Source: Planctomycetaceae bacterium
GTDB taxonomy: Bacteria > Planctomycetota > Planctomycetia > Pirellulales > Pirellulaceae
NCBI GenBank assembly: GCA_002724245.1
Contig: PBOG01000042.1
Location: forward strand, 1,974-48,550
Direction of reading: 5' to 3'
DNA: 46,577 nt
The notes beneath the pieces were generated by a model, which did no database searches, had not been told where the DNA came from, and worked only from the letters and a program-made list of their open reading frames with translations. This document shows positions 7,992-17,535 of the stretch, piece after piece. The position numbers were made by a program, and so were the translations under genes. Within the stretch, counting starts at the first letter, position 1. Each line of letters starts with the position of its first letter.

Positions 7992-10889
7992 TTAGTTGCC
8001 AGACTGCGTTGCGGGGCGTTTTGTCAGAAACTGTCGACTGGTAACAATCACTTCAACCAGGCTGCTGAATTTCCCGTCGCTTGTCGCCAACGCCTCCGTC
8101 ATGCGGCCAAGTGTCGGGTCGTCTGACAGAAGGAGTGTGCGACCGAGTCCGTAAGCCAGCAGCTTCTTGCAAAAAGTGGCACGCAATTGTGTCTTGCGAT
8201 GTTTCTGGAGGTAGATGCGGAGTGCTGAGAGTCCCTCGCCAGCGCTACCGTCTGGAAACTCGGTGCGGGTTTCGACGGGGCGTCCCCCCAGGTCATGGGT
8301 CCGAAGTTCGCCGATAGGACCGTAGGCCTCAAATGCCAGGCCGGCGAAGTCAAATTTGTCGTGGCATGCTGCGCAGCTTTTTTGCTCTCGGTGCAGTTGC
8401 AACACCTCACGCAGCGTCTTGTCACCAAGTTCCGATTCGTCACGAGGGAGTTCGGGAACCGCCGGTGGCGGAGGCGGGATTCGTTCACCGAGAATTTGTT
8501 TGACGATCCAGTAGCCGCGTTTGACGGGACTGGTCCGCAGGCCAGGCGCGTGTTTGGTGAGAAAAACCGCCATTGGCAGCAGGCCGCCACGCCCGTACGG
8601 CAGCGCATCATCAATGCGGATCCAATCGGTTGCCGGGTTCTTCACTCCGGAATATGGGATGCCATAGTGCGCTGCCAGTCGTTTATCCACAAAGGTGTGG
8701 CTGGCGAAAAATATATCGTCGATCGGGCGGTCGCGACGAATCAGGTCCGTCAGGAAGTGTACCGGTTCCAGATACATAGAATCACGCAGGTCGTCCGTGA
8801 ATTGTGTGAAACGGGTGCGGTCTACGGCGACGTGGTTGCGGAACTGGTGAAAGCCGAGCCATTGGCCACCGAACTCGGTGGCCAAGGCCGTCGCGCGCGA
8901 ATCTTTAAGCATGCGGCGCGCCTGGTCGACCAGGATGGATGGAGTTTGGAGGTCGCCCTGCTCGGCCAGGCGGAGCAGCGCTGCGTCTGGCATACTCGAC
9001 CAGAGGAAATAGCTGAGCCGGTTGGCTATGGCATAGCTGGTCAGGCGGTGGTCGTCGGCAGCTGGCGCGCCAAGATCGACGCGGTAACAAAAGTGGGGTG
9101 AGACGAGAATACTGGTGGCGACGTCCCGGACGGCTTGTTCGTGATTGAGGCCACGTTGTTCGCGTAGCACGCGGTAAAAGTCGAGGAGACGCGCTTGTTC
9201 GGTTGATGTCACGGGGCGCCGCCAGGCCCGGTTGGCAAAACGAAGCAAAGCGGACAGATGGTGTGACTCGGCGGCAGCAACCAGGGTGGCATTCTCCTGG
9301 ATGCGTTTGGACATGGATTCAAAATAGTGCGCAATCTCGTTGATGGCTTCTTCGCTGAGTTGCCGTTCCCGCACGGCTGCAACGTACAGCTTGGAAAACT
9401 TCTCTATGGTGGCAGGCGATGTTGCCGTTCGATCTTCGCCCCGCAGAAAGTCAAACTCGGCGGCAGTAATGACCTCGCGCCCCTCGGCACGTTCAAAATA
9501 GATGTAGTCCTGGAACTGGCGTTCCAGCGCGTTGGTTACGAAATACAGTTCTTCCCACATCCGGTCGATCTCGGCCTGTTGGGTGGGGCTGAGCATCAGG
9601 TCATAGAGCGGCCGGTCATCACGGTAGTAGCCTACTTGCAAATGAAAACCAGCACCCAGGAGCCGGCCCTTGTTCTGGTCCTTGAAGGGAAGATTCATTC
9701 TCCCTCGCTCGGTGCGCACGAACGTGTCTGGGAAGATGTTGCAGAATCGTGCAATGGCGCCCCGCAGGTCCGCGTCTTGACGTTCATCATCCGTGATCGT
9801 GCCAGTGCGTCGTTGTTCCGCGATGAGACGATTCTTCCAGAGGACACCCGGTTGGGTGGTCGGATTGAGTTGAGGTATCAACACGGAGGGGAAGACGGCC
9901 ACGCGTTTGGCACGTTCCTTGATGATCCAATCCCGAAGGTGCTGGACGGCGAGGACGGGGCCTTTCGGTTGGTCCTTGGAGGGAGCCGGTAAAGCCCGCC
10001 ATTGTGAACGTAGTTCGGCGACGGGGCCGTGGTGGTTCTGGGCGCCCTCCAGTAATGCGTGCAGCGTGGTCAAGTATTTGGGACTGATGTCCTGGGAGTC
10101 GGCGATTTCCGTAAGCGTGGCTTGGGAGAGGCCGAGTGCGTTGGAGTGTTTGTACTTCCAAGCAGCCAGCAAGAAATCAGCATAGTCAGTGTTCTGGGCA
10201 CGATAAAAATCAACGATTCGGCGGACTGCGAATTTGTCGCGATCGGAGTAGGTAAGCGCTGGGTAGGGTGAGAAAGTGATGCCGGTGGGCAACAGTACGA
10301 GATGGTCAATTACGCGCTGGCCCGCAGCCAGGTATTTGTCGAGCAGAGCGGGGGACATGGCCAGGGACTCTCCCGAATTTGCAAATCCTGCTTCATTGGC
10401 CGGGTCCAAAGGGAATTGGTGAGTTGGGCGGATGTCGACACCCGTCAAATCGCGGATGGTGTAGTCATACTCAGCATTACTGAGCCTGCGAGCCAGGACG
10501 GGACCGGGGTCGCCCGCATTCAGATGTGCTTCATAGCGACGCAAAGCGAGAATCCATCGCACTACATTGGTGCGGACTGGTGGTGGGGGGCGTACGTCGG
10601 CATCGGCCGGTGGCATCTCGTTTGCGTCGAGTCGTTCGAGAATCAACTGCCAATGCCCGAGGTCTTTGCGGACTGCGTTAAGGCTAGAGAAACCGCTGAG
10701 GTCCAGTTTGGCTTTGGGGGCCTGCGCACCATGGCAGGAGGTGCAGTAGGTTTCCAGGAATGGTTTGATGACCGCCTGGAACTCGCGTTCCAAAGCGGGG
10801 AGATTTTGGGCCTCTTGCGCGGTGGCGGTCGTCGCGCTCAGCAGGTTGCAGCTGGCAAACAGGATCATCAACGAAAGAGTTTTACGCAT
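7992..10889 (-). CDS. DUF1592-family haem-binding surface protein (PSCyt/DUF1587/1595/1592/1588/1585)
   Basis: The product is about 965 aa from ATG 10889, which opens a Sec signal peptide (MRKTLSLMILFASC, ending near TATAQA). An open frame continues further upstream to 11249 but encodes no plausible leader. Domains in order: a cytochrome c-like segment with CTSCH at 49-53; DUF1587 (RRLSNAEYDYTIRDLTGVD); a long helical insertion; DUF1595; DUF1592 (LTSYAIANRLSYFLWSSMPD); DUF1588 with a second haem motif CAACH at 839-843 after a proline-rich IPPPPPAVPELP; and DUF1585 at the C-terminus (LLAYGLGRTLL). Two CxxCH sites suggest a c-type electron-transfer protein of the cell surface. The electron partner and substrate are unknown. 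It forms a unit with the DUF1552 gene 75 bases downstream. Confidence 0.9.
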   Translation of the reverse strand: MRKTLSLMILFASCNLLSATTATAQEAQNLPALEREFQAVIKPFLETYCTSCHGAQAPKAKLDLSGFSSLNAVRKDLGHWQLILERLDANEMPPADADVRPPPPVRTNVVRWILALRRYEAHLNAGDPGPVLARRLSNAEYDYTIRDLTGVDIRPTHQFPLDPANEAGFANSGESLAMSPALLDKYLAAGQRVIDHLVLLPTGITFSPYPALTYSDRDKFAVRRIVDFYRAQNTDYADFLLAAWKYKHSNALGLSQATLTEIADSQDISPKYLTTLHALLEGAQNHHGPVAELRSQWRALPAPSKDQPKGPVLAVQHLRDWIIKERAKRVAVFPSVLIPQLNPTTQPGVLWKNRLIAEQRRTGTITDDERQDADLRGAIARFCNIFPDTFVRTERGRMNLPFKDQNKGRLLGAGFHLQVGYYRDDRPLYDLMLSPTQQAEIDRMWEELYFVTNALERQFQDYIYFERAEGREVITAAEFDFLRGEDRTATSPATIEKFSKLYVAAVRERQLSEEAINEIAHYFESMSKRIQENATLVAAAESHHLSALLRFANRAWRRPVTSTEQARLLDFYRVLREQRGLNHEQAVRDVATSILVSPHFCYRVDLGAPAADDHRLTSYAIANRLSYFLWSSMPDAALLRLAEQGDLQTPSILVDQARRMLKDSRATALATEFGGQWLGFHQFRNHVAVDRTRFTQFTDDLRDSMYLEPVHFLTDLIRRDRPIDDIFFASHTFVDKRLAAHYGIPYSGVKNPATDWIRIDDALPYGRGGLLPMAVFLTKHAPGLRTSPVKRGYWIVKQILGERIPPPPPAVPELPRDESELGDKTLREVLQLHREQKSCAACHDKFDFAGLAFEAYGPIGELRTHDLGGRPVETRTEFPDGSAGEGLSALRIYLQKHRKTQLRATFCKKLLAYGLGRTLLLSDDPTLGRMTEALATSDGKFSSLVEVIVTSRQFLTKRPATQSGN

Positions 10890-10926
10890 GTGCAGCACGT
10901 TGTGGAAAAAAATGGGTCCTGGTCGA

Positions 10927-10935
10927 ATGATAGCA
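10927..10935 (-). promoter_or_regulatory. Possible extended -10 promoter element for the DUF1592-DUF1552 pair
   Basis: Read on the reverse strand, TGCTATCAT fits TGnTATAAT with one mismatch in the hexamer, about 40 bases before the start at 10889. No good -35 hexamer is seen, which is consistent with an extended -10 promoter but leaves the call weak. Confidence 0.3.
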
Positions 10936-11041
10936 CAGGCGAACCGTCGGAGGCCACAGCGGGCCGGATTCAGTGATTTTAGTGATGTGCGCTCGTGCGG
11001 CCTGGGAACGCCGGCAGATCCGCGGGGTGCGGCTGGTAGCG

Positions 11042-11075
11042 ACAAAGCAAGATTGCCCCTGATGGCCTGCTTTGT
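11042..11075. repeat. 8-bp inverted repeat upstream of the M81 gene
   Basis: ACAAAGCA (11042-11049) and TGCTTTGT (11068-11075) are perfect reverse complements separated by 18 bases, and a flanking G can pair with T. It could be an operator or an RNA hairpin in the leader of the M81 gene about 200 bases downstream. No T-run follows, so it is not a standard terminator. Confidence 0.4.
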
Positions 11076-11278
11076 TAGCGTGGATCGGCGAGGCCTGGCA
11101 CGTGCTACAACTGCCCAGCTGATTGCCGTAGTCCGGTGGGTGGCGTGCGGGCCAGGGGAACCGATGGTGGCGTGGGAACGACATAGCGTCGCTGGGCACC
11201 TGTGGGCCTGCCGCTGAAGATGTTGTTCGGTACACAGGGGAAACGCCACATGATCCTTAAGTAAATGGAGTTTGTCCG

Positions 11279-12754
11279 GTGCGTGTCCTCACGGGAGCCA
11301 TTAGTCACGAAACCAGTACGTTTACCCCTGTGGCGACGACGGAGGACAGTTTTTACGAACGTTTTGGGGTACGTGCTGGCGCCGACATGTTGGCCGCGTT
11401 TGACGGCACGAATACGCCTTTGGGTGGGTTCATTGAGGGCGCAGCGGCGCACGGCTTCGAACTGGTGCCTGCGCTCTACGCCGAGGCCCATCCTAGCGGG
11501 CCTGCTCCGCGAACCGTGTTGGACAGCATTCTGGCAGAGTTCCTCACGTATGCGGATGACGTTGAGGGCATCGACGGAGTCCTCCTGGAGATGCACGGCT
11601 CGATGGTGGTGGAGGGATTGCCGGATGCAGACGGACATATACTGTCCGTTATCCGCGAACACGTGGGCCCCACAGTTCCGATTGTCGTGCAACTGGATAT
11701 TCACTCGAATATTTCACAGCGAATGGTGCGCGAGGCCGATGTGCTGATCGGCCGTGAAACATTTCCAGAGGTGGATATGGCGGTTCGTGGACGCGAGTGC
11801 GCCGACGTTCTGGTTCGGATGGTTCGTGATCACCTGCGGCCAACCATGGCACTGGCCAGGATCCCCATGGCGTGGGGACTGAACCAGGTGACGGCGCACG
11901 CACCGATGCGGGAGGCCATTGCGAGACTGCATGCGTTGGAAGCGAATCCAGACGTGGTCTGTGGTTCGATTGCCACCTGTTTCCCGCTGGCGGATGTACC
12001 GGACATGGGCGCGTCGGTCTATGTCGTGACAGATAATGATGAGGCAGCCGCGCAACGTTACGCGGACAATCTGGCGGCGTGGATCTACGAACGGCGAGAG
12101 TCCTGGCAGGGTAGCATGCCCAGTACGCAAACCGCGCTGCGCGACGCGGAGGCGGCAGGGCGGTATCCAATCGTGTTGGCAGACCGGAATGACAATACCG
12201 GTGGTGGCGCGCCCGGCGACAGTACTGGACTGTTGCGGACGTTCGTGGAAGCGAAGCTGGAAGCGGCCTGTGTTTTGTACCTGGTTGATCCAGCAGCGGT
12301 TGCCTGCTGTGAGAGGGCAGGTGTCGGCGCGGTGTTTACGGTCTCGCTCGGTGGGAAGTCGTCTCCGTTGCAGGGGCGTCCCGTGTCGTTAGACGTTGAG
12401 GTACACGCGCTTTCCGATGGACGGTTTTGCTACGAAGGGCCAATGTACGCTGGTCTTGAGGGGTCGATGGGTCCCTCAGCGTACGTTCAGTCTGAAGGAA
12501 TCCACATTTTGCTGGTAACGACACGCGAGCAACCGTTCGACACCGCGTTTTCGCGGTCGCTCGGGCTCGATCCACGTGAGATGCGGTATATTGGCGTCAA
12601 GTCGGCAGCCCATTTTCGAGCGGGGTTCGAATCGTGGGCGGGGCAGATTGTCGTTGTGTCGGAAGCGAGTGTGCACAGTCCCGAGCACGTGACTTTTTCC
12701 TCCTTGGGACGCGAAGTCTTTCCCTTGACGAGTTGCGCAGATCAAAGCAGGTGA
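11279..12754 (+). CDS. M81 family metallopeptidase (MlrC-like)
   Basis: The product is 491 aa, the usual length for MlrC-type proteins. The start is GTG 11279 with GGAG at 11267-11270. The N-terminus MRVLTGAISHETSTFTP matches the family opening (HETNTF-like). Further marks are LLEMHGSMVVEG near residue 101-112, QLDIHSNIS with Asp 140 and His 142 (candidate zinc ligands), and DNTGGGAPGDS at 305-315. There is no signal peptide, so it probably acts in the cytoplasm. MlrC is known for hydrolysing linearised microcystin, but most M81 relatives act on unknown peptides or amides, so the substrate here is open. Its stop codon is only four bases from that of the convergent DUF4838 gene. Confidence 0.9.
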   Translation: MRVLTGAISHETSTFTPVATTEDSFYERFGVRAGADMLAAFDGTNTPLGGFIEGAAAHGFELVPALYAEAHPSGPAPRTVLDSILAEFLTYADDVEGIDGVLLEMHGSMVVEGLPDADGHILSVIREHVGPTVPIVVQLDIHSNISQRMVREADVLIGRETFPEVDMAVRGRECADVLVRMVRDHLRPTMALARIPMAWGLNQVTAHAPMREAIARLHALEANPDVVCGSIATCFPLADVPDMGASVYVVTDNDEAAAQRYADNLAAWIYERRESWQGSMPSTQTALRDAEAAGRYPIVLADRNDNTGGGAPGDSTGLLRTFVEAKLEAACVLYLVDPAAVACCERAGVGAVFTVSLGGKSSPLQGRPVSLDVEVHALSDGRFCYEGPMYAGLEGSMGPSAYVQSEGIHILLVTTREQPFDTAFSRSLGLDPREMRYIGVKSAAHFRAGFESWAGQIVVVSEASVHSPEHVTFSSLGREVFPLTSCADQSR

Positions 12755-12758
12755 AATG

Positions 12759-14588
12759 TTACCAGGGCTCGTCCGGTTTGAGACCAAAGCCGACCTTCAG
12801 GTATTGCCGCATGGTTTCGTTCGTGCTGGCCTCCTCCCAGTGTGTGATACCGTATTTTCTGCAGAGAGCGAAATACTGACGAAAGTGGGGGCGTGTGCGA
12901 CGCGCTACTTCGACAGGTAGTGGATCGTCTCCGGGAGGCCAGATCCATAGAAGCGCCTCGCTCAAGGCGGCCATGTGCGTGCCGATAGACGCTTTTTCGA
13001 GTCGTGTTCGCAGGGTCGCGTTGGGTGCTTCGGCGATAGCCTGTTCAAGCATCAGACTGCCCTCTCGGGCCAGTGCAGGGTCAATGCCGTAGTGTCGGGC
13101 GTGGCCGACCCAGCCATGCTGTATTCCCTTGTCTGTTGCTGCCGAGTGGATTCGGTCAATATAGCCCCGGATGCGCGGGCCGGCAGCTCCGTAATGCAGC
13201 CGCAGGAATTCGTTCATGAGGGCGTCGCTGTCGGCGCTGGGGTTCCAGAGCAGTCGGGCGGTGAGGTAATTCATCAGGTCGTTGAGGCCGGCATGGGGAG
13301 CGTTGAAGACGGACTGGGCAAACACGCCTGTCACGCCGTGCGTCGCAAAATAGCGCAGATTAGGGGCCAGGGTGAGCATGTTCGGAACCGGCATGTGGTA
13401 CATGGCGAAATCGGTGTTGTAGTACCAGAGATGGATACGCCTGGAGATACGACCCCAGCCTGCCAGATCACGACGAAACGCAACGCTGGCCGGGTAGTCG
13501 GACGTAGCGACAGGATCGGTGATGCTGCAGTCGTGGCTGGTCAATTGGATGTATACGTTGTCGCGGGCACGCAGCGTCCTGGGCGGCCGCTGGGAATAGG
13601 AATAAGCCAGTGTGCCAACCAATACGTCAGGGTGTTCTTTCGCGACGCGTGCGGCGACCGCATTGACGAACTGCAGCAGCGTGCCGGCGCCGGATTCTTC
13701 GCGTCGGTCGATCGCTTCGCAACGATCGCAGGTACATTTGTGTCCCCAGTCATTCTGGCTGACGGCGATACTCTGCTGGTCAGGATGCGCGGCAAGTTCG
13801 TCCAGGACCGACCGTGTTACGATCTGGAGAACGTCTGGATTGGTGAGGCAGAGCTGGGCGTCATATTGTTTTGCAATAGCGATGCCGTTGCGGAGGCCAA
13901 AATATTCTGGAAACGTTTTCGAATATTGGCTCCACGGCACTTGGCGGTAAAAACTGTGGCCGGCCAGTCCGATCGAAGTATTGCCACCAAGGCGGGCTTG
14001 CGGCGTCACCGTGTTACAACGCAAACGGGCAGCAAAAGCAGAATTCTGCGCGTTAATTTGATACGCCGGGTACCGATACGTAAAACGTGGTCGGTAACGT
14101 CGGTCGGTATCGGGAAACGGTTTGCCGGTTGGCAGTTTGGGCGCGTGGGTGTGGTCGACGGTGAGGAAACGAATCCCCAGGAAATCCTCGAGGAAAGTAT
14201 AGACGCCGTACAAAGTGCCACGCGTACCGCCGCCAACGATTGCGAGTTGACCTTGGCGTATGACAATCCGGTGCTCTTCTGCGGCCAGGTCGTCTGCCAC
14301 GACGCCCGGAAGGTTAGTTCGGAGCGGTGCGCTGTCGCCAATGTAAACCTGCTGCGGGAGAGGTCTGGTGGGTACCGTGACGATAGGCAACGTGACACTA
14401 GCCACCATTGCGAAACCTCGTTGGAATTCGAGGGCAGCGTAGCGGGTGTGCGCCAGCGCGTTCGCCGGAATAACAATTTCACAGGTTTGGAGTGCTGCGA
14501 CGGTCTGGCGGGCGGCTCCGCGTGCGAGGAGTGCGTTGCAGAAAAGAGCGCTCGTCGTGAGGCCAACTAGTAGTGGAATACGGTGCAT
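12759..14588 (-). CDS. DUF4838 domain-containing, glycosidase-like exported protein
   Basis: The product is about 609 aa from ATG 14588, which starts a signal peptide (MHRIPLLVGLTTSALFCNALLARG). The open frame extends upstream to 14855 with Cys/Arg/Pro-rich sequence unlike a leader, so the internal ATG is preferred, though its ribosome site is weak. The first about 180 residues resemble the non-catalytic N-terminal domain of alpha-glucuronidase-type glycosidases (EEHRIVIRQGQLAIVGG, TLYGVYTFLEDFLGIRFLT). The DUF4838 region follows with SVSQNDWGHKCTCDRC and the AYSYSQRPP segment, and ends in a helical domain. DUF4838 proteins are thought to be glycoside hydrolases on context and fold; activity is not shown. 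It is divergent from the DUF1592 gene at 14908. Confidence 0.85.
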   Translation of the reverse strand: MHRIPLLVGLTTSALFCNALLARGAARQTVAALQTCEIVIPANALAHTRYAALEFQRGFAMVASVTLPIVTVPTRPLPQQVYIGDSAPLRTNLPGVVADDLAAEEHRIVIRQGQLAIVGGGTRGTLYGVYTFLEDFLGIRFLTVDHTHAPKLPTGKPFPDTDRRYRPRFTYRYPAYQINAQNSAFAARLRCNTVTPQARLGGNTSIGLAGHSFYRQVPWSQYSKTFPEYFGLRNGIAIAKQYDAQLCLTNPDVLQIVTRSVLDELAAHPDQQSIAVSQNDWGHKCTCDRCEAIDRREESGAGTLLQFVNAVAARVAKEHPDVLVGTLAYSYSQRPPRTLRARDNVYIQLTSHDCSITDPVATSDYPASVAFRRDLAGWGRISRRIHLWYYNTDFAMYHMPVPNMLTLAPNLRYFATHGVTGVFAQSVFNAPHAGLNDLMNYLTARLLWNPSADSDALMNEFLRLHYGAAGPRIRGYIDRIHSAATDKGIQHGWVGHARHYGIDPALAREGSLMLEQAIAEAPNATLRTRLEKASIGTHMAALSEALLWIWPPGDDPLPVEVARRTRPHFRQYFALCRKYGITHWEEASTNETMRQYLKVGFGLKPDEPW

Positions 14589-14907
14589 ACGCTTGGATTG
14601 ACATGATGGGCAGGCTGTTTTCTCGCCGCTCGGCGCGGCGTGAATGCCCAACCTACCATGCTGGCGTCGTGGCCTGAACCGTTGCGGGGTAACTGGCGGT
14701 GGGCGGTGGCCGCAGTTGCAGCCGGCCTCACGCCCCGCGGCCGGCCGTCGGTCGACGGTTTTCACGCAGGTGTCAGGCGTGTTGCAGGGGCCTGTAAGGC
14801 TGCCGCGGTGCAGGTCGCTGGGTTCAGGGAACCGGCATTGATTCCCGCTGGACAAGCAAGGACACTAGGGGAACAAAAAATGCCCTGATTCGAACTGCGG
14901 GTAACTT
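14589..14907. other. Divergent intergenic region, DUF4838 gene / second DUF1592 gene
   Basis: About 320 GC-rich bases with several short palindromes (for example CCGTCG-gt-CGACGG near 14748-14761) but no supported gene. It presumably holds both promoters; no clear -10/-35 pair was found. Confidence 0.5.
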
Positions 14908-17535
14908 ATGACTTGTCGTCCTGGAACAAGACGCTGGCAGCTGGCTGGATTGGCGTGTGTCTTGGTAGGGGGGCTGGCCTCGGTACCTCTGCAGGCGGCG
15001 GAACGTTTTGATTTTCATTCGATCCGTAGGACTCCCGTTTTGCGTGGTGCGAATGGGCGGTTTGAAGGGGAGGCACATTTTCTGCCGCACGGAAATGCGC
15101 GCTTTCAAGGGCTGCGGGGGTATGGCCGGCAGTGGAGCGGCGATGCCCACTTCTTGTGGGATGGCGTGGCGGGCGAGGAGGCTCGGTTGCGATGGGTTCT
15201 GGGGAAGAGTTCCCGCTATCGGATGACGGTTCAACTGACCCGTGCCCCGGATTACGGTGTCTGTGAAATCCTGGTGGACAACAAGCCGGCGGGGGTCACA
15301 GTTGACCTCTTCTCGAGTCGTGTCGAGTTGGCGCCGCTGGTGACGCTGCCGGCCCTGTCTCTGGAGGCGGGGCCGCATGTGCTCACGTTGAAACTGATCG
15401 GAGCGAATCCGAAGGCGTCCTTGTTTAAAAACAAGGGCTACTTGCTCGGTGTGGATTACTTCCAGCTGGTGGACCTGAAGCCCACTCCGCGTGTTGCCGT
15501 AGCGGCAAGGGTGACGACGGTTGCGGCGTTGAAAACGGGTGCCGCGATGAAGTTGCTGAATCGCTACTGCGCGGAATGCCATGCAGGCGGCAAGGCGCCG
15601 GCGGGGTTGCGACTGGCAGACGTGGACAAGGGCGGCCTGGCGGGCATGCCACTGGACCAGATTGAAGGGATTGCCGATGCGTTAGCGTTTGGTACGATGC
15701 CGCCTGAGGAAGCGGAGCAGCCTCCGGCGAAAGTGCGGCGCCAGCTGGCACGGTTCTTCGAAGAACAGCTGGCGGAACGTACTGCGCAGTCGGAAAATGT
15801 CGTGCCCACGGTAATGCGGCGGATGACACGTTATGAGTACAACAACGCGGTCCGCGATTTGCTCGCGCTGGAGGGTGATGTCTACCCTTTACCGGAACGT
15901 ACGTTACGGGCATATCACGAGTATTACCGACCCGCGTCAGGTGTGTTTCCAGATCGTATTCGGGTGGGCAATCGCACCCTTGGAAAGAATCAGGTTGAGA
16001 AGGACTTGTTGGATGGTGTGTCTCCCTTTGCGATCGATTTGCAGGCTGAACACGGTTTCAATAACCGAGGCGATCAGCTGAGCCTTTCTCCGTTGTTGTT
16101 GGAAACCTTCCTGAAGCTCGGGAAATCGATTGTGGAGAGCCCCCAGTTCCACGCGTACTGTCGTTCCTATGGGAGTTTGTTTGTTGGTACCGACCCGAGG
16201 AACTCAGATCGCGATCTTGAAATGGGTCGCAGGCGGCTTAAATCGTTGTTGAGTCGTGCGTTTCGGCGCCCTGTTGATGCAGTAACCTGGGGCCGTTATT
16301 GCGCCTTTTTCGAGGCTCAGTACAAGCGTCATGGTTCGTTCACGAAAGCCATGAAGCGGACGGTCGCTGGCGTTCTGGCATCTCCGCATTTTCTTTACCT
16401 GGTGGAAACGGGCAATGCGACCGAGGTGGCGGTTCCGCTTTCCGACTATGAGTTGGCGACACGATTGTCGTTTTTTCTGTGGAACACGATTCCTGATGCA
16501 GAGTTAGGAGAATTGGCAGAGGCCGGGCGGTTGAGCAATCCGCAGGTCCTTAGGCAACAGGTCGAACGGATGCTGACGGATCAACGCAGCCGGGCATTGG
16601 CGGAGAACTTTGCCCGGCAATGGCTGAGGTTGGACCAGTTGATCACCGCGGTGCCGTCGATGGAAAGGTTTCCACACTACTATTCTCGGATTGGTTGCGA
16701 GCAATGGAAGTTTGGCCTGCAAATGATGGTGGAGCCACTTCTGTTGTTTGAAAGTGTCGTCGTAGAAGACCGGTCGATCATGTTGCTGGTGGATTCCAAA
16801 TACAGTTATCGGTCGGACGAGTTGCAAAGCTGGTACGAAGACGAGATTCCCCTGTCTGGGAAAGGGAATGTGAATCGTTTCGATACGTTTCACCAGGAAT
16901 TCAAACGCCGCAAATTGGCGACGCGTCGGCAAGGCGGGGTGATTACGACGGCGGCTACTATGACGATGACCTCGTCACCACTTCGTACACGTCCGATTAC
17001 ACGTGGCGCCTGGGTTGCGACAGTGATCTTGAATCGGCCGCCACCCCCGCCACCAGACACAGTCCCTGAGATTGAAGCAGACGATGATGTCATTGAGGCC
17101 AAAGGGATAACGCTGCGAGAACGACTTCAACAGCATCAGATCAATACCGCGTGCGTGAGTTGCCATGCGGCCATCGATCCGCTTGGATTCGCGCTGGAAC
17201 AGTATGACGCGGTCGGACGCTGGCGGGAGGCCTATCGTTCAGGCTTGCCGGTTGATGCCAGTGGAAGCCTGTTTGGTGAAGCGGAGTTTGCGAACATCGA
17301 GGAATTCAAGGACAGACTCCTAGAACGTCCGGAAATCTTTATGCGGGCCTTCACGGAGCACCTGCTCTCTTATGCGTTGGGGCGTTCACTCGAGCCAAGG
17401 GATCGCCCGACCATTAACGGGATGGTGAGGCGGATTGCGGCGGACCACGGCCGTTTCTCGACGGCGATCACGGAGGTCGTTACAAGTCGACCGTTCCGGT
17501 ACAAAAACGATGACCGACGAAGGAGTCAACCATGA
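14908..17535 (+). CDS. DUF1592-family haem-binding protein with N-terminal beta-sandwich domain
   Basis: The product is 875 aa from ATG 14908. A signal peptide covers residues 1-31. Residues about 32-190 are an extra domain: a jelly-roll-like pattern (YRMTVQLTRAPDYGVCEILV, LSLEAGPHVLTLKLIG, GYLLGVDYFQLVDL), as in carbohydrate-binding or glycan-decorating proteins. A cytochrome-like segment with CAECH at 221-225 follows, then DUF1587 (TRYEYNNAVRDLLAL) with an insertion, DUF1595, DUF1592 (LSDYELATRLSFFLWNTIPD), DUF1588 with NRPPPPPPDTVPEIE and CVSCH at 749-753, and DUF1585 (LLSYALGRSLE). It lacks the long helical insertion of the 7992-10889 paralogue. Its TGA overlaps the ATG of the DUF1552 gene by four bases, indicating translational coupling. 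Confidence 0.9.
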   Translation: MTCRPGTRRWQLAGLACVLVGGLASVPLQAAERFDFHSIRRTPVLRGANGRFEGEAHFLPHGNARFQGLRGYGRQWSGDAHFLWDGVAGEEARLRWVLGKSSRYRMTVQLTRAPDYGVCEILVDNKPAGVTVDLFSSRVELAPLVTLPALSLEAGPHVLTLKLIGANPKASLFKNKGYLLGVDYFQLVDLKPTPRVAVAARVTTVAALKTGAAMKLLNRYCAECHAGGKAPAGLRLADVDKGGLAGMPLDQIEGIADALAFGTMPPEEAEQPPAKVRRQLARFFEEQLAERTAQSENVVPTVMRRMTRYEYNNAVRDLLALEGDVYPLPERTLRAYHEYYRPASGVFPDRIRVGNRTLGKNQVEKDLLDGVSPFAIDLQAEHGFNNRGDQLSLSPLLLETFLKLGKSIVESPQFHAYCRSYGSLFVGTDPRNSDRDLEMGRRRLKSLLSRAFRRPVDAVTWGRYCAFFEAQYKRHGSFTKAMKRTVAGVLASPHFLYLVETGNATEVAVPLSDYELATRLSFFLWNTIPDAELGELAEAGRLSNPQVLRQQVERMLTDQRSRALAENFARQWLRLDQLITAVPSMERFPHYYSRIGCEQWKFGLQMMVEPLLLFESVVVEDRSIMLLVDSKYSYRSDELQSWYEDEIPLSGKGNVNRFDTFHQEFKRRKLATRRQGGVITTAATMTMTSSPLRTRPITRGAWVATVILNRPPPPPPDTVPEIEADDDVIEAKGITLRERLQQHQINTACVSCHAAIDPLGFALEQYDAVGRWREAYRSGLPVDASGSLFGEAEFANIEEFKDRLLERPEIFMRAFTEHLLSYALGRSLEPRDRPTINGMVRRIAADHGRFSTAITEVVTSRPFRYKNDDRRRSQP

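Larger units (their letters stand above)
10890..11278. other. Divergent intergenic region, DUF1592 gene / M81 peptidase gene
   Basis: About 390 bases with no convincing gene. Short open frames here lack ribosome sites. It must hold the promoters of the minus-strand DUF1592-DUF1552 pair and of the plus-strand M81 gene. An extended -10-like element and an inverted repeat are listed separately. Confidence 0.6.

Noticed and set aside
8295-9992. Open frames of 220-270 codons on the plus strand inside the DUF1592 gene
   Set aside because: They are antisense shadows of a gene with five recognisable domains.
10890-11249. N-terminal extension of the DUF1592 protein
   Set aside because: It is Arg/Pro/His-rich with no leader. 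A clear signal peptide begins at the internal ATG 10889.
12975-14570. 531-codon open frame on the plus strand, opposite the DUF4838 gene
   Set aside because: It is fully antisense to a well-supported gene, has no signal, domain or ribosome site, and long antisense frames are common in GC-rich DNA.
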